The notes under the pieces are model-generated. The model did not search any database and was not told where the DNA came from. It saw only the letters and a list, made by a program, of their open reading frames with translations. A DNA stretch of 64,000 nt from Whitmania pigra (lineage: Eukaryota; Annelida; Clitellata; Hirudinida; Haemopidae): NCBI GenBank assembly GCA_021613335.1, contig JAJTWR010000431.1, positions 1,984,001 to 2,048,000 on the forward strand. The letters run 5' to 3'. The translations under genes were made by a program, and so were the position numbers. Each line of letters starts with the position of its first letter. The first letter of the stretch is position 1. Positions 34,825 to 44,273 of the stretch are shown in pieces.

Positions 34825-36003
34825 ATGGGCGCGGTGAAGAAGTCAGAAGTCGTCATCAATCGTACTGGGAGCACCCGTCGTAAAGCAGGGCATCCCTGGG
34901 TGTACCGCAACGGGGTCGATCGGCTGTCGTCGGGACTCAAGGGCGGCGAAGTCGTGCGCGTGCTCGACGGTCGCGGCTACTACGTGGGCCAAGCGCTCTA
35001 TTCGAGTTCTTCCCAAATCTCCCTGCGGTGGCTCACCATCGAAGACGAGCCCATCGACGCCGCGTTCTTTCGGCGCCGCATCGCTGCCGCGCTGGAGCTG
35101 CGCAAGCGCGCCTACCCGGGGGTCGATGCCTATCGGGTTGTGCACGCCGACGGCGACCTGTTGCCGGGGCTCGTCGTCGACCGCTTCGGGGACTGCCTCG
35201 TGGCGCAATTTCTCATTCAGGGCACCGAAGCCTTGAAAGAGCTGATTCTCGACGCGCTCATGGAAGTGCTCGCGCCCAAGGCGATCATCAACCGCTCCGA
35301 CAGCGTGGTGCGCCTCTTGGAAGGGCTGCCGCTGGAGAAGGGCCTCGTCCGTGGCGAAGCGCCGGAGCGGGTGCGCTTTCACGAAGGCGATATTGAATTC
35401 TCGGTGGACCTCTTCGGTGGTCAAAAGACCGGAGCGTTTTTGGACCAACGCGACAACCACTTGCGCGCGGGCGAATGGGCTCGGGGCGACGCGCTCGATT
35501 GTTTCAGCTACGCCGGTGGCTTTGCGCTGCAGCTCGCGCGAAAGGCCACCGCAGTGACCGCCGTCGAAATCTCCGAGCCGGCCTGCGCGGAGTTGCGGCG
35601 CAACGCCGAGGCGAACGGCCTAACGGGCATGAACATCGTGGCGGAGAACGCTTTCGACTTCCTCGCCGAGCAAGCGAAACAAGGGCCGCGCTACGACACC
35701 ATCGTCCTCGACCCGCCCTCGTTCGCGAAGAAGAAGGACTCCGTCGCTGCGGCCATACGCGGCTACAAGGAGTTGAACCTGCGGGCGTTCCAGCTCCTGC
35801 GCCCCGGCGGAATTCTCGTCACCTGCTCGTGCAGCCACCACCTCGACGACGCGACCTTCGAGCAGCTCATCGACGACGCGGCGGCCGACGCGCGGCGAAG
35901 CGTGCAGGTGTTAGAGCGGCGCGGCGCTGGGGTCGATCACCCGGTGCTCGTCGGCCTGCGGGAGACGCGCTACCTCAAGTGCTACTTCTTGCGGGTGCAG
36001 TAG
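34825..36003 (+). CDS. rlmI: Class I SAM-dependent rRNA methyltransferase, RlmI-like
   Basis: A 392-residue enzyme with an N-terminal PUA-type domain (KAGHPWVYRNGVDRL), an EEHEE-like middle, and a Rossmann methyltransferase domain. SAM motifs are ALDCFSYAGGFALQLA and AVEISEPACAELRRNAEANG; the catalytic motif is VLDPPSFAKKK followed by LVTCSCSHH. In the family a Cys of the TCSCS block is the methyl-transfer nucleophile for m5C. RlmI methylates 23S rRNA; the exact site is not provable here. It converges on sspB with a 1-bp gap. Confidence 0.9.
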   Translation: MGAVKKSEVVINRTGSTRRKAGHPWVYRNGVDRLSSGLKGGEVVRVLDGRGYYVGQALYSSSSQISLRWLTIEDEPIDAAFFRRRIAAALELRKRAYPGVDAYRVVHADGDLLPGLVVDRFGDCLVAQFLIQGTEALKELILDALMEVLAPKAIINRSDSVVRLLEGLPLEKGLVRGEAPERVRFHEGDIEFSVDLFGGQKTGAFLDQRDNHLRAGEWARGDALDCFSYAGGFALQLARKATAVTAVEISEPACAELRRNAEANGLTGMNIVAENAFDFLAEQAKQGPRYDTIVLDPPSFAKKKDSVAAAIRGYKELNLRAFQLLRPGGILVTCSCSHHLDDATFEQLIDDAAADARRSVQVLERRGAGVDHPVLVGLRETRYLKCYFLRVQ

Positions 36004-36004
36004 C

Positions 36005-36418
36005 TCACTTCACGAGCCGCAGATGGCCACGCCGACCGGGCTCGACGGCGGGCTTTGCTTCGGGAGCAGGCTTTGTGGGCTCGTTCTCGGTGAAGCCCGG
36101 CGGAAGGTGCTCCGGAAAGGTCCACAGCTCGCGGGTCGCATTAGCCGCGACGCCGAAAATCGCTCGCCAGGGAACGGCCACCCGAAAGCGCAGACCAGCG
36201 AAGGAGAGCGTCTCGTGCACGCCCCAGTCGTCGACGGTGAGGTCCGGCGGATCGAAGCGATACGACAGATTCAGCACCACGTAGCTGCGCGCCCGCAGGT
36301 CTGCGGGGAGCACGGTGCCTGTCACGTTAGGGTCCACGTGGATTTGGGCGATGCCGCTTTCGAGGGCTCGCTCCAGGTAGTCGCGAATCTGTGGCGCTCG
36401 GTCGTCGTTGCTCGTCAT
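36005..36418 (-). CDS. sspB: SspB-like ClpXP adaptor
   Basis: A 137-residue protein resembling stringent starvation protein B. The folded part (residues 8-105) has VHVDPNVTGTVLPADL, SYVVLNLSYRFDPPDLTV, ETLSFAGLRFRVAVPWRAIFGV and WTFPEHLPP, the pattern of the ssrA-tag-binding groove. The tail is Pro/Glu/Ala-rich and ends in the short basic peptide GHLRLVK, like the ClpX-binding tail of SspB. Its 4-bp overlap with smpB puts the tagging factor and the degradation adaptor in one transcript. Confidence 0.8.
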   Translation of the reverse strand: MTSNDDRAPQIRDYLERALESGIAQIHVDPNVTGTVLPADLRARSYVVLNLSYRFDPPDLTVDDWGVHETLSFAGLRFRVAVPWRAIFGVAANATRELWTFPEHLPPGFTENEPTKPAPEAKPAVEPGRRGHLRLVK

Positions 36419-36885
36419 CGGCGCCTCTGCTGCTGGTTCATCTCTTTCCTCTCGTCGCGCTCTTTTATCACTGCGCGCCGGTCGTGGTGCTTGCGTCCCC
36501 TGCCGAGTCCGAGTCGCACTTTCGCCCTGCCGCCACGGAAATACAAGGCAATGGGGATTATCGCATACCCGCGCTCACGAACACGCGAGGCCCACTTGTC
36601 GATTTCCGCGCGGTGCAGCAGCAGCTTGCGCTTGCGGGTGGGTAAGTGCCCGGCGCTGGTAGCAGCGGCGTAGACGCCGATGTGTGCGTTGTTGAGGAAC
36701 AGCTCGTCGTTCTCCGGGTAGGCGTGCGCGTCGGAAAGGTGCGCGAGTCCGGCGCGAAGCGCTTTGACTTCGCTGCCGGTGAGCGCGAGGCCAGCTTCGA
36801 GGTAATCATCGAATTCGTAATCGTGGCGCGCGCGGCGATTTTCGCAGATGGGCTTCGTTGCCTCGTCGGTCGCCTTGGGCTTCAT
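36415..36885 (-). CDS. smpB: SsrA (tmRNA)-binding protein SmpB
   Basis: A 156-residue protein that delivers tmRNA to stalled ribosomes. Signatures are ICENRRARHDYEFDDYLEAGLALTGSEVKALR near the start, DAHAYPENDELFLNNAHIGVY and RKRKLLLHRAEID, with a basic C-terminal tail (RKHHDRRAVIKERDERKE) that enters the decoding centre. It overlaps panC upstream and sspB downstream by 4 bp each. The tmRNA gene is not visible in this window. Confidence 0.95.
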   Translation of the reverse strand: MKPKATDEATKPICENRRARHDYEFDDYLEAGLALTGSEVKALRAGLAHLSDAHAYPENDELFLNNAHIGVYAAATSAGHLPTRKRKLLLHRAEIDKWASRVRERGYAIIPIALYFRGGRAKVRLGLGRGRKHHDRRAVIKERDERKEMNQQQRRR

Positions 36886-37730
36886 GGCGCGGGGCGTGCC
36901 GCAACTGGAGCATTGTCGATGAGGCGCGTCGTGCCGATGCGGGCAGCGATGAGCGCCCGAGCGGGGTTCGCGCCGAGCGTGGTGAGCGGATTCAGGGTGG
37001 AGGCGTCGCGGACCTCGGCGTACTCGGTGAGTGCGTCGACCCGGTCGAGCGCTTCGCGCATGGCGGCGACCAGCACCGACACGGCTGTCTCGCCCTTGGC
37101 CGCGAGCTCCTGCGCTTTGCGCAGGGCTTGGGAGAGGGCGAGCGCGCGCTCTCGGTCTTCCTTCGACAAATAGACGTTGCGCGAACTCATGGCGAGGCCG
37201 TCGGGCTCGCGGACCGTCGGCACGCCGATGACTTCGACGCCGAGGTCGAGGTCGCTCGCGAGCTGACGGAGGATGCAGAGCTGTTGGTAATCCTTCTCGC
37301 CGAAGAGCGCCCAGCGCGGGCGGAAGAGGGCGAAGAGCTTGGCGACGATGGTGGCGACGCCGCGGAAGTGTCCGGGCCGCGATAGACCGCAGAGTCCGCG
37401 GGAGAGGTTTTCGACTTCGACCCAGGTCTGGTGGTTGGCCGGGTAGACCTCCTGGGGTTCGGGCGCATAGACCGCCGCGACACCGGCCTCTTCACAGAGT
37501 TTGAGATCCGCCTCGGGAGTGCGCGGATAGCGCGCGAGGTCTTCGTTCGGCCCGAATTGGGTGGGGTTCACGAAGATGGTCACCACCACATGCTCGGCAC
37601 GCTCCCGCGCCGCGTCCATCAGGGTGCGATGCCCGCGGTGCAAGGCGCCCATCGTCGGGACGAGTGCGAGGGTGCTAGCGCGATGAGCAATGAACTCCCG
37701 CACCTGGACTTTGCTGCTGAGCAACTTCAT
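36882..37730 (-). CDS. panC: Pantothenate synthetase
   Basis: A 282-residue ligase that condenses pantoate and beta-alanine with ATP. Motifs are VPTMGALHRGHRTLMD (the HxGH nucleotide site), IFVNPTQFGPNEDL, RPGHFRGVATIVAKLF, FGEKDYQQL and MSSRNVYLS (the KMSKS-like loop). It shares a 4-bp overlap with smpB and follows a short unknown gene by 6 bp. With panB upstream it forms a pantothenate operon that lacks panD. Confidence 0.95.
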   Translation of the reverse strand: MKLLSSKVQVREFIAHRASTLALVPTMGALHRGHRTLMDAARERAEHVVVTIFVNPTQFGPNEDLARYPRTPEADLKLCEEAGVAAVYAPEPQEVYPANHQTWVEVENLSRGLCGLSRPGHFRGVATIVAKLFALFRPRWALFGEKDYQQLCILRQLASDLDLGVEVIGVPTVREPDGLAMSSRNVYLSKEDRERALALSQALRKAQELAAKGETAVSVLVAAMREALDRVDALTEYAEVRDASTLNPLTTLGANPARALIAARIGTTRLIDNAPVAARPAP

Positions 37731-37736
37731 GACTCG

Positions 37737-38180
37737 CTATTGCTGCTGCTCTTGCGCGGGGGGAAACAACAAGTCCACGTCCAACTCATACTCTCGTCCG
37801 TTCGGTACCTTGAGATCTGTCGGGGAGCGCTCGTAGCGTGCGAAGCCGTCAAAAATGCAGGTCCGGTTGGCTTCGGACCAGGCGGTGGGGATTTTGGCCG
37901 GTTCGAGCTTCGTGAATCGGATGGTACCTTTGTCGGTGACGAACCGCAGTTTTCCTTCCAGCTTGCGGTCCGGCAAGAGGCAGCGGCGACCAACATCCAT
38001 GACCGCACCGGGGAGCATTTGATCGTACACGTAGTCGATGAGCGCGAGTTCGTCTTGGCGTTGTCGATAGGCCCACAGAGCCCGAATCCCGACGATGAGC
38101 AGGATGACCAGCACCACGGCGGCGATGCGCGCCGAACTGCGTTTCCAGAACGGACGTGGAGCTTCGGAGGGTTGTTCCAT
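37737..38180 (-). CDS. Membrane-anchored protein of unknown function between panB and panC
   Basis: A 147-residue protein with one N-terminal membrane helix (about residues 19-37, AAVVLVILLIVGIRALWAY) and an extracytoplasmic domain containing two cysteines (C66, C108) that could form a disulfide. The tail is glutamine-rich. No family is recognised. It lies in the panB-panC-smpB-sspB run, 6 bp before panC, but nothing in the sequence ties it to pantothenate synthesis. Confidence 0.65.
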   Translation of the reverse strand: MEQPSEAPRPFWKRSSARIAAVVLVILLIVGIRALWAYRQRQDELALIDYVYDQMLPGAVMDVGRRCLLPDRKLEGKLRFVTDKGTIRFTKLEPAKIPTAWSEANRTCIFDGFARYERSPTDLKVPNGREYELDVDLLFPPAQEQQQ

Positions 38181-38251
38181 GGACTCTGTATAACAGCTTT
38201 AGATTGCAGCTTGAGCGAGCGGGCGTGCGTGGTGGTCTCGGCGCGCGGGCT

Positions 38252-39133
38252 CTAGACGGGAACTCCGTAGATGCCTGTCCGCTCTTCTTGCTCGCCGACC
38301 GCTTTGGGGGTGACGAGGCGCATGCTGGAGCTGTGGAACGAGTGCTCTTCTGCCGGGAAGAGGCCGCCCCGGACTTCTTGAAAATATTCTTCGGCAGCGC
38401 CGCGGACCGCGTCGTAGCCGTTGGCGTAGTGCTTCACGAATTTCGGTTTGAACGAAGGGTTGAGCCCAAGGAGATCGTAGCAGACGAGCACCTGGCCATC
38501 GCAGTATCCGCCAGCGCCGATGCCGATGGTCGGGATGTGCAGTCGGCGGGTGATGACCTTCGCGAGTTCGAGGGGGATGCCTTCGAGCACGAGCGCGTAG
38601 CAACCAGCGGCTTCGAGGTCGAGCGCGTCTTGGAGGATGCGCCGCGCCGCCACTTCGTCGCGTCCTTGGACGAGGTAGCCGCCCATCTTGTGCACCGACT
38701 GGGGCGTGAGGCCCAAGTGGCCCATCACCGGAATAGAGGCGCGTACCATGCGAGCGATGACATCGACGAATTCGCTGCCGCCTTCGAGTTTGACTGCTGC
38801 GACTCCACCTTCGGAGACGAGGCGTCCAGCATTGCGGACTGCTTCATCCACGTTGCCCTGGTAGCTCATGAAGGGCATATCGCCGATGACATGCGCCCTT
38901 TGGGCTCCGCGAGTGACCGCCTGACAGTGGTACACCATTTGATCCATGGTGACCGGCAAGGTCGAGGCGTGTCCTTGAATGACCATGCCGAGCGAATCTC
39001 CGACCAAAATGGCGTCGGCACCGGCATTGTCGAAGATGCGAGCGAACGTCGCATCATAGGCGGTGACCATGCAAATGCGCTGGCCCGCTTCCTTCATCTT
39101 CTGCAGCTTCGGGATGGTGACCGTGTCCTTCAT
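38252..39133 (-). CDS. panB: 3-methyl-2-oxobutanoate hydroxymethyltransferase
   Basis: A 293-residue TIM-barrel enzyme that makes ketopantoate from ketoisovalerate and methylene-THF. Motifs are [26 protein letters not shown] (Mg-binding Asp), [26 protein letters not shown] and [21 protein letters not shown] 39133 is preceded by GAGGTG. It is the first gene of the panB-hyp-panC-smpB-sspB run. Confidence 0.95.
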   Translation of the reverse strand: MKDTVTIPKLQKMKEAGQRICMVTAYDATFARIFDNAGADAILVGDSLGMVIQGHASTLPVTMDQMVYHCQAVTRGAQRAHVIGDMPFMSYQGNVDEAVRNAGRLVSEGGVAAVKLEGGSEFVDVIARMVRASIPVMGHLGLTPQSVHKMGGYLVQGRDEVAARRILQDALDLEAAGCYALVLEGIPLELAKVITRRLHIPTIGIGAGGYCDGQVLVCYDLLGLNPSFKPKFVKHYANGYDAVRGAAEEYFQEVRGGLFPAEEHSFHSSSMRLVTPKAVGEQEERTGIYGVPV

Positions 39134-39400
39134 GGTTCACCTCGTATGTCGTGGGTGGATGCTGTACTTACTGCTTGAACTGATTCCCTCGTTGCGCCGC
39201 CTCTGTGAGGTCGCCGCTTCCTTGCGGATGAGCCAACTGTACCTGACCCACGAGGCTAAAACGCCATCGGAATAGTGCCTTAGCGCGTCGCGTCATCACT
39301 TTTATTTAACCTACATAGAAGTTTTCTTTCATTCAGCGCGCTTCGGAGTTCCGGCCGGACTGGAGCGGATTCGGTACGCATCCTGCTTGTCAGCAGTTGC

Positions 39401-40285
39401 ATGACAACCACCATCAAGACAATTGGCAGAAGCACTGGTTCAACTCTCTCGCCCGGCACCGGGTGCCGTTTCCGCACGAGCAGCACGGTACTCTGTACCG
39501 CCGCCGCGCTCCTCACGAGCTGCTGGAAACCCGGCCCGGCGATGGACGCCGGAAAACCGCTCAGTTATGCGGAGTTCATCAACTCCGCGTCGCAAGAGGA
39601 GACCGGCGAGTTCATCGCCGACGGCGACACGCTCTTCTTGGACGAGCAAGAGCTCAAGGACTTTTATGAGTCCAGGGTCGCGAAACCCTATGAGGGGCCG
39701 AAAGTCGACGCGCTCATCATCATGAACGTGAAGGGGGTCGACGGAAAGTGGCCGCCGAGCAAACAGGAGAACCTCACCTACTGTGTGTCCACAACCTTTG
39801 GCCGCAACTACAACGCGGTCGTGAAGGCTATGGACGAGGCCACGAGCGCTTGGAGCGCAGTCGCGAAGGTTCGATTCATCCATGTGGAGGCCCAGGACGG
39901 CGCCTGCAACCCTAGGAATAATGAGGTGCTGTTCGACGTGAATCCAGTGAACGCCAAGGGCGACTACCTCGCCCGCGCATTCTTCCCCACGACCCCACGA
40001 ATCTCGCGAAACGTGAAGATCGACGGCAGCGCCTTTGCGGTGACCGGCAAGCTGACCCTCACTGGTATCCTCCGCCACGAACTCGGACACGCCATCGGCT
40101 TTCGGCACGAGCACACCCGCCCGGAGGCCGGAGGGAAATGCTTCGAGGACAGCAACTGGAGAGTGTTGACGAGCTACGACCCGTCGTCCGTCATGCACTA
40201 CCCCCAGTGCAACGGCACCGGCGACTTCTCGCTGCAACTCACGGCGCTCGATGCGGAAGGTGCGCGACGCGCCTATCCCTTCTGA
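39401..40285 (+). CDS. Matrixin/astacin-type zinc metalloprotease lipoprotein
   Basis: A 294-residue secreted protease. The zinc motif HELGHAIGFRHEHTRP gives H226, E227, H230 and H236, and the Met-turn is SVMHYPQC (M265), the metzincin pattern. A lipobox LLTSC places the lipidated Cys at position 41 after an unusually long N-region of ~28 residues, so a later start is possible. The catalytic domain spans ~105-290. Several Cys (C128, C169, C247, C270) probably form disulfides. It stands alone, with long non-coding flanks. Confidence 0.85.
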   Translation: MTTTIKTIGRSTGSTLSPGTGCRFRTSSTVLCTAAALLTSCWKPGPAMDAGKPLSYAEFINSASQEETGEFIADGDTLFLDEQELKDFYESRVAKPYEGPKVDALIIMNVKGVDGKWPPSKQENLTYCVSTTFGRNYNAVVKAMDEATSAWSAVAKVRFIHVEAQDGACNPRNNEVLFDVNPVNAKGDYLARAFFPTTPRISRNVKIDGSAFAVTGKLTLTGILRHELGHAIGFRHEHTRPEAGGKCFEDSNWRVLTSYDPSSVMHYPQCNGTGDFSLQLTALDAEGARRAYPF

Positions 40286-40567
40286 CGAACGCTGCTCCAT
40301 CGGTGGGGGTCGCCCAACTCCGCCGAAAGGGGGTGCGAAAAAAAACTCAACGGCGATGAAGCACCCGTCGGCAACGATGGTATAGTTGCCTCGGTCGCCG
40401 TGAGAACTCAGAATGTATTGATGGTCTCAGCGAGATGAACGACAACGAGGACGCCTCGCGGATTCTGTTCGCTCTGAGTTTCTCCTCGACGTCTCTGCAG
40501 AAGTCTTCCCTGCGCTTGCCCCTCCAACACAGCTTAAGGACTGGTCGATGCTTCTGCATTTCTTCCT
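40286..40567. other. Non-coding gap before the kamA genes
   Basis: 282 bp without a supported gene. It contains a TATAGT box near 40381 that could be a -10 element for the kamA operon, without a good -35 partner, and an A8 run at 40340-40347 that does not follow a terminator stem in the + direction. No RNA gene is recognisable. Confidence 0.3.
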
Positions 40568-41965
40568 ATGACACGCCTCGTTAGAAGGTTCGGCGCGAGA
40601 TTCTCTCCAAGCGAACCGACGGTCCCTCGCCAGCCGTTCTCCTATCCCTTGGCGAGGAAGTTCTTCGAACCCGATTGGCGCCGCATCCCGGCGTACAAAG
40701 GGGTGACGCAAGCGGAGTGGGAGAACGCACTCTGGCAGCGACGGCACACCATCAAGAATCTGCGAGAGCTGAAGGCGACGCTGGGCGAACTGCTCCCAGA
40801 TACGCTCGCGGCCAGCATCGAGAAAGATCAGCAGGAGCGGGCGACGATGTCGATTCTCCTGACTCCTCATCTCCTCAACACCATGGAGGTGAACGATCTC
40901 TGGAACGACCCCGCACGACGCTACTTCATTCCCGCCTTTGAAGATCGCCACGCGGAGTGGCCGAGCCACCCCAAGGCGATGCGCGACTCTCTCCACGAAG
41001 CAGAGATGTGGAAAGCCGAAGGGTTGACCGAGCGCTACCCGACGAAGGTGCTCGCCGAACTCGTCACGACCTGCCCGCAGTACTGCGGCCACTGCACCCG
41101 CATGGACCTCGTGGGGAACGATGTGCCCCAGGTTTCCAAGCTGCGCTTCAACATGGCGCAGCCGCAGCGCTGGGAGGCGATGCTCGATTACATTCGCCAG
41201 ACCCCGTCGGTCCGCGACGTGCTCGTCTCCGGCGGCGACGTCGCGAACGTGCCACCGCCGCTCCTCGAAGGCTTCGTGAGCGAGCTGCTCGAAATCCCGA
41301 CGGTGCGCGACGTGCGCCTCGCGTCAAAAGCGCTCATGGGCCTTCCGCAACACTGGCTGCAAGACAGCGTGTGCGCGGCGTTGGAGCGACTTGCGAAAAA
41401 GGCGTTAGAGCGCAACGTGAGCCTCGCGTTCCACACCCACGTCAACCACGCGAACCAGGTGACGCCGCTCATGGCGCGCGCTTCGCGCCGACTCCTCGAC
41501 TTGGGCTTTCGCGACGTTCGCAACCAAGGCGTGCTCCTCCACAACATCAACGCCTCGGTCGACGACCTCCTCACGCTGTGCTTCACGCTCCTCGATGAGG
41601 CGCGGGTGATGCCGTACTACTTCTACCTCTGCGACATGATTCCCAACGCAGAGCACTGGCGGATACCGCTCTCCAAGGCGCAAGAGCTTCAGCACGACCT
41701 CATGGGCTATTTGCCCGGCTACGCGACGCCGCGGCTCGTCTGTGATGTCCCCTACGTTGGAAAGCGTTGGGTCCACCAAGTGGCGACCTACGATCGCACC
41801 CGCGGCATTTCCTACTGGACCAAGAACTACCGCAACAGCATTGAGGGCGACGACCCGTCGGCGCTCACCCGTCGCTACGAGTACTACGATCCCATTCACT
41901 CGCTCCCGGCCCATGGCCAGGACTGGTGGCGAGCAAAGCTCGCACGAGCTTCGCGCTCGCCGTGA
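40568..41965 (+). CDS. KamA-family radical SAM aminomutase, divergent paralogue
   Basis: A 465-residue protein of the lysine 2,3-aminomutase family. The radical SAM cluster motif is C169-x3-C173-x2-C176 in TTCPQYCGHCTRMD. The PLP-lysine region reads CDVPYVGKRWV instead of the usual VDxPGGGGKxP, so the glycine-rich loop is altered although Asp and Lys remain. The LCDMIPNAEHWR block keeps the Asp that contacts substrate lysine. The N-terminus is longer than in the second copy. GTGA coupling joins it to the next kamA gene. The substrate is uncertain. Confidence 0.85.
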   Translation: MTRLVRRFGARFSPSEPTVPRQPFSYPLARKFFEPDWRRIPAYKGVTQAEWENALWQRRHTIKNLRELKATLGELLPDTLAASIEKDQQERATMSILLTPHLLNTMEVNDLWNDPARRYFIPAFEDRHAEWPSHPKAMRDSLHEAEMWKAEGLTERYPTKVLAELVTTCPQYCGHCTRMDLVGNDVPQVSKLRFNMAQPQRWEAMLDYIRQTPSVRDVLVSGGDVANVPPPLLEGFVSELLEIPTVRDVRLASKALMGLPQHWLQDSVCAALERLAKKALERNVSLAFHTHVNHANQVTPLMARASRRLLDLGFRDVRNQGVLLHNINASVDDLLTLCFTLLDEARVMPYYFYLCDMIPNAEHWRIPLSKAQELQHDLMGYLPGYATPRLVCDVPYVGKRWVHQVATYDRTRGISYWTKNYRNSIEGDDPSALTRRYEYYDPIHSLPAHGQDWWRAKLARASRSP

Positions 41966-43149
41966 ATCGCGTGGTTTCCTGGTCGCTCGCGGCGCGAGAG
42001 CGTCGCCGCGAACTGTTTCCGGAAGCGCGCGACGAAGAGTGGAATGACTGGCGCTGGCAACTCCAGCACGCTGTCCGCGACGAGGCCGCCCTCGCGCGCA
42101 TTCTCAAACTCGGCGTTGAAGAGCTCGCGCTCATCCGTGGGAGCCGACGCCTTTTCCGCATGGCGATTTCGCCGCATTACGCCTGCCTCATGGACCCGAC
42201 GCACCCGTATTGCCCAGTACGGATGCAGGCCGTGCCGTCGATACACGAGGCCCACGTCGCGGAAGGAGAGCTGCGCGATCCCTTGGGCGAAGACAAGCAC
42301 CGCCCCACGCGGGCACTCGTCCACAAGTATCCGGATAGAGCGCTCTTGCTCGTCACCGATATCTGTCCGGTCTACTGCCGCCACTGCACGCGCAGACGCA
42401 TCACCGCTGGCGGGGAAGCGGTCTTCGACGCGGCGGCTCTCGCGGAAGCGTACGCCTACCTGCGCGAGCACTCCGAAGTCCGAGAGGTCATCATCTCCGG
42501 TGGAGATCCGCTGCTCCTCGCCGACGAGCGCTTAGCCACAATCTTGGAGGAGCTGCGGCTCATTCCGCACCTCGAAGTTCTGCGCATTGGCACCCGCATT
42601 CCGGTGACGCTCCCCATGCGGGTCACCGAAGCGCTCGCGACGCTCCTGCGCAAGGCAGCGCCGCTGTACGTCATCACCCACTTCAACCACCCCAAGGAAG
42701 TGACCGCAGAGTCGCGCGCCGCCTGCGAACTGCTCGTCGACCACGGCGTGCCCGTCGAGAACCAGTCGGTGCTCATGCGCCGCCTCAACTCCGACCCGGA
42801 GATTATCCGGGAGTTGAACCTCGCCTGCCTCGCGATGCGGGTGCGACCGTATTATCTTCACCAGATGGATGTCGCCGAAGGCTGCGAACATCTGCGCACA
42901 CCGCTCTCGACGGGCCTCGACATCATCGCGGCCCTCCGCGGGTTTTCGAGCGGGCTCGCGGTGCCGCACTTCGCGGTGGACCTGCCGGGCGGCGGCGGCA
43001 AGGTGACCTTGACCCCGAACTACCGCCTCGACACGACCGACGCGCCAGCGAGCTTCCGCAACTATCGCAACGAGCACTACGAGTACCCGGATGTCGCCGC
43101 AGCGGAAGTGAGCTGCCCCTACCAAGCGCTTTGGCGAGCTTCCCGTTGA
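41962..43149 (+). CDS. kamA: Lysine 2,3-aminomutase (KamA)
   Basis: A 395-residue radical SAM/PLP enzyme that converts L-lysine to beta-lysine. The cluster motif is C135-x3-C139-x2-C142 in ICPVYCRHCTRRR, and ISGGDPLLL is next. The substrate Asp residues occur in LHQMDVAEG and AVDLPGGGGK, the latter with the PLP lysine. GTG 41962 overlaps the stop of the first kamA (GTGA); a GTG at 41926 would add 12 residues. Beta-lysine could serve EF-P modification or osmolyte synthesis; neither partner is in the window. Confidence 0.9.
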   Translation: MNRVVSWSLAARERRRELFPEARDEEWNDWRWQLQHAVRDEAALARILKLGVEELALIRGSRRLFRMAISPHYACLMDPTHPYCPVRMQAVPSIHEAHVAEGELRDPLGEDKHRPTRALVHKYPDRALLLVTDICPVYCRHCTRRRITAGGEAVFDAAALAEAYAYLREHSEVREVIISGGDPLLLADERLATILEELRLIPHLEVLRIGTRIPVTLPMRVTEALATLLRKAAPLYVITHFNHPKEVTAESRAACELLVDHGVPVENQSVLMRRLNSDPEIIRELNLACLAMRVRPYYLHQMDVAEGCEHLRTPLSTGLDIIAALRGFSSGLAVPHFAVDLPGGGGKVTLTPNYRLDTTDAPASFRNYRNEHYEYPDVAAAEVSCPYQALWRASR

Positions 43150-44273
43150 CGGCGCACCTGCTCGCCGCTCTGCTCCTCGCCCAGGCGGAAGTGCCGCCAC
43201 CGCCACCGCCACCGCCGATGCCGGAAGTGCCGGAACCAGCAGAGATGATGCGCATCGCCATGGGCGCGCCTACCTCGCGAGTCATCATCGAAGGGGAGGC
43301 CATCGAGCGCGGACCCGACAAGGAAGAGGCCGTATACGAGAGCGTCGCCGGTCCGCGCGTCGTCGTCACCTTGGGACCGAACGACACCATCGCAGTCGAC
43401 GGAGTCCCTGTGACTCCAGCCCCGGACACCAACGGCGCCGCGCGCTTTCGTGCCCGCAGCCACCTCACCTTCGCTGGGACAACGGTGCGCGGAGAACTCG
43501 CGGTGTTGCGGGTTGCCGGTGGACTTCAAGTCGTCAACATCCTGCCCTTGGAGGACTACCTCTCCGGAGTGCTCGGCAGCGAGATGCCACGCAGCTTTCC
43601 GATGGAGGCGCTGAAAGCCCAAGCGGTCGCCGCGAGGACCTACGCACTCTTTCGGAAACTCTCGCAGCGGGACAAGCCCTATTACCTCGACGCGTCGGTC
43701 ATCTCGCAGGTGTACCGGGGGCTCGCGGCGGAGGACTCGCGGACAAGCGGCGCCGTCACGGCGACCCGAGGGCTCGTCCTCACCTACGGACTTCAGCCCA
43801 TCGGCGCGTACTTTCACGCCTCCTGCGGTGGAAAATCGGAGAACGGAGCTGATGCCCTCCATTCGCCAGCGGCGTACTTGGTGCCAGTGGATTGCCCCTG
43901 TGCGTCGGATCCCAAAGTCGGCTGGTCGCTCACCCTCACACCGAAAGACTTTGCCCAACTTGGCGTCGCACCGGGTGCCTCGATTGAGGTGGTCGAGCGC
44001 ACCGGCACCGGGCGAGCGAAGCGCCTGCAAGTGGGAACGCTCAGTTACCCGGCGGCGTTGTTCCGGGCGCGGCTCGGCTACACGCGAGTGCGCTCGCTGC
44101 AGTTCACGGTCGAACAGACCAAAGGTGGAACGCTCTTGCGCGGTCGCGGCTACGGGCATGGTGCCGGGTTATGCCAGCTCGGCGCGCGCCTCCTCGCCGA
44201 CAAGGGCTGGACCTACGATCGCATCCTCGCGTACTATTACCCGGGCACCGAGCTGCAGCGCCTCTACGATTGA
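43131..44273 (+). CDS. SpoIID/LytB-domain secreted protein
   Basis: A 380-residue protein with a signal peptide (cleavage near AQA), a proline run (PPPPPPPP), and a C-terminal SpoIID domain. The domain has LEDYLSGVLGSEMPRSFP (with the catalytic Glu), ALKAQAVAARTYAL, a Cys-containing SCGGKSEN and the closing GYGHGAGLCQLGA. SpoIID proteins are lytic transglycosylases acting on peptidoglycan stripped of peptide stems. The start is TTG 43131 or TTG 43146; both overlap kamA, suggesting cotranscription. It overlaps the convergent gtrA by 10 bp. Confidence 0.87.
   Translation: MASFPLTAHLLAALLLAQAEVPPPPPPPPMPEVPEPAEMMRIAMGAPTSRVIIEGEAIERGPDKEEAVYESVAGPRVVVTLGPNDTIAVDGVPVTPAPDTNGAARFRARSHLTFAGTTVRGELAVLRVAGGLQVVNILPLEDYLSGVLGSEMPRSFPMEALKAQAVAARTYALFRKLSQRDKPYYLDASVISQVYRGLAAEDSRTSGAVTATRGLVLTYGLQPIGAYFHASCGGKSENGADALHSPAAYLVPVDCPCASDPKVGWSLTLTPKDFAQLGVAPGASIEVVERTGTGRAKRLQVGTLSYPAALFRARLGYTRVRSLQFTVEQTKGGTLLRGRGYGHGAGLCQLGARLLADKGWTYDRILAYYYPGTELQRLYD

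Noticed and set aside
40340..40347. A8 run as a possible terminator tail
   Set aside because: On the + strand it is an A-run, and on the minus strand it precedes instead of follows the potential stem.
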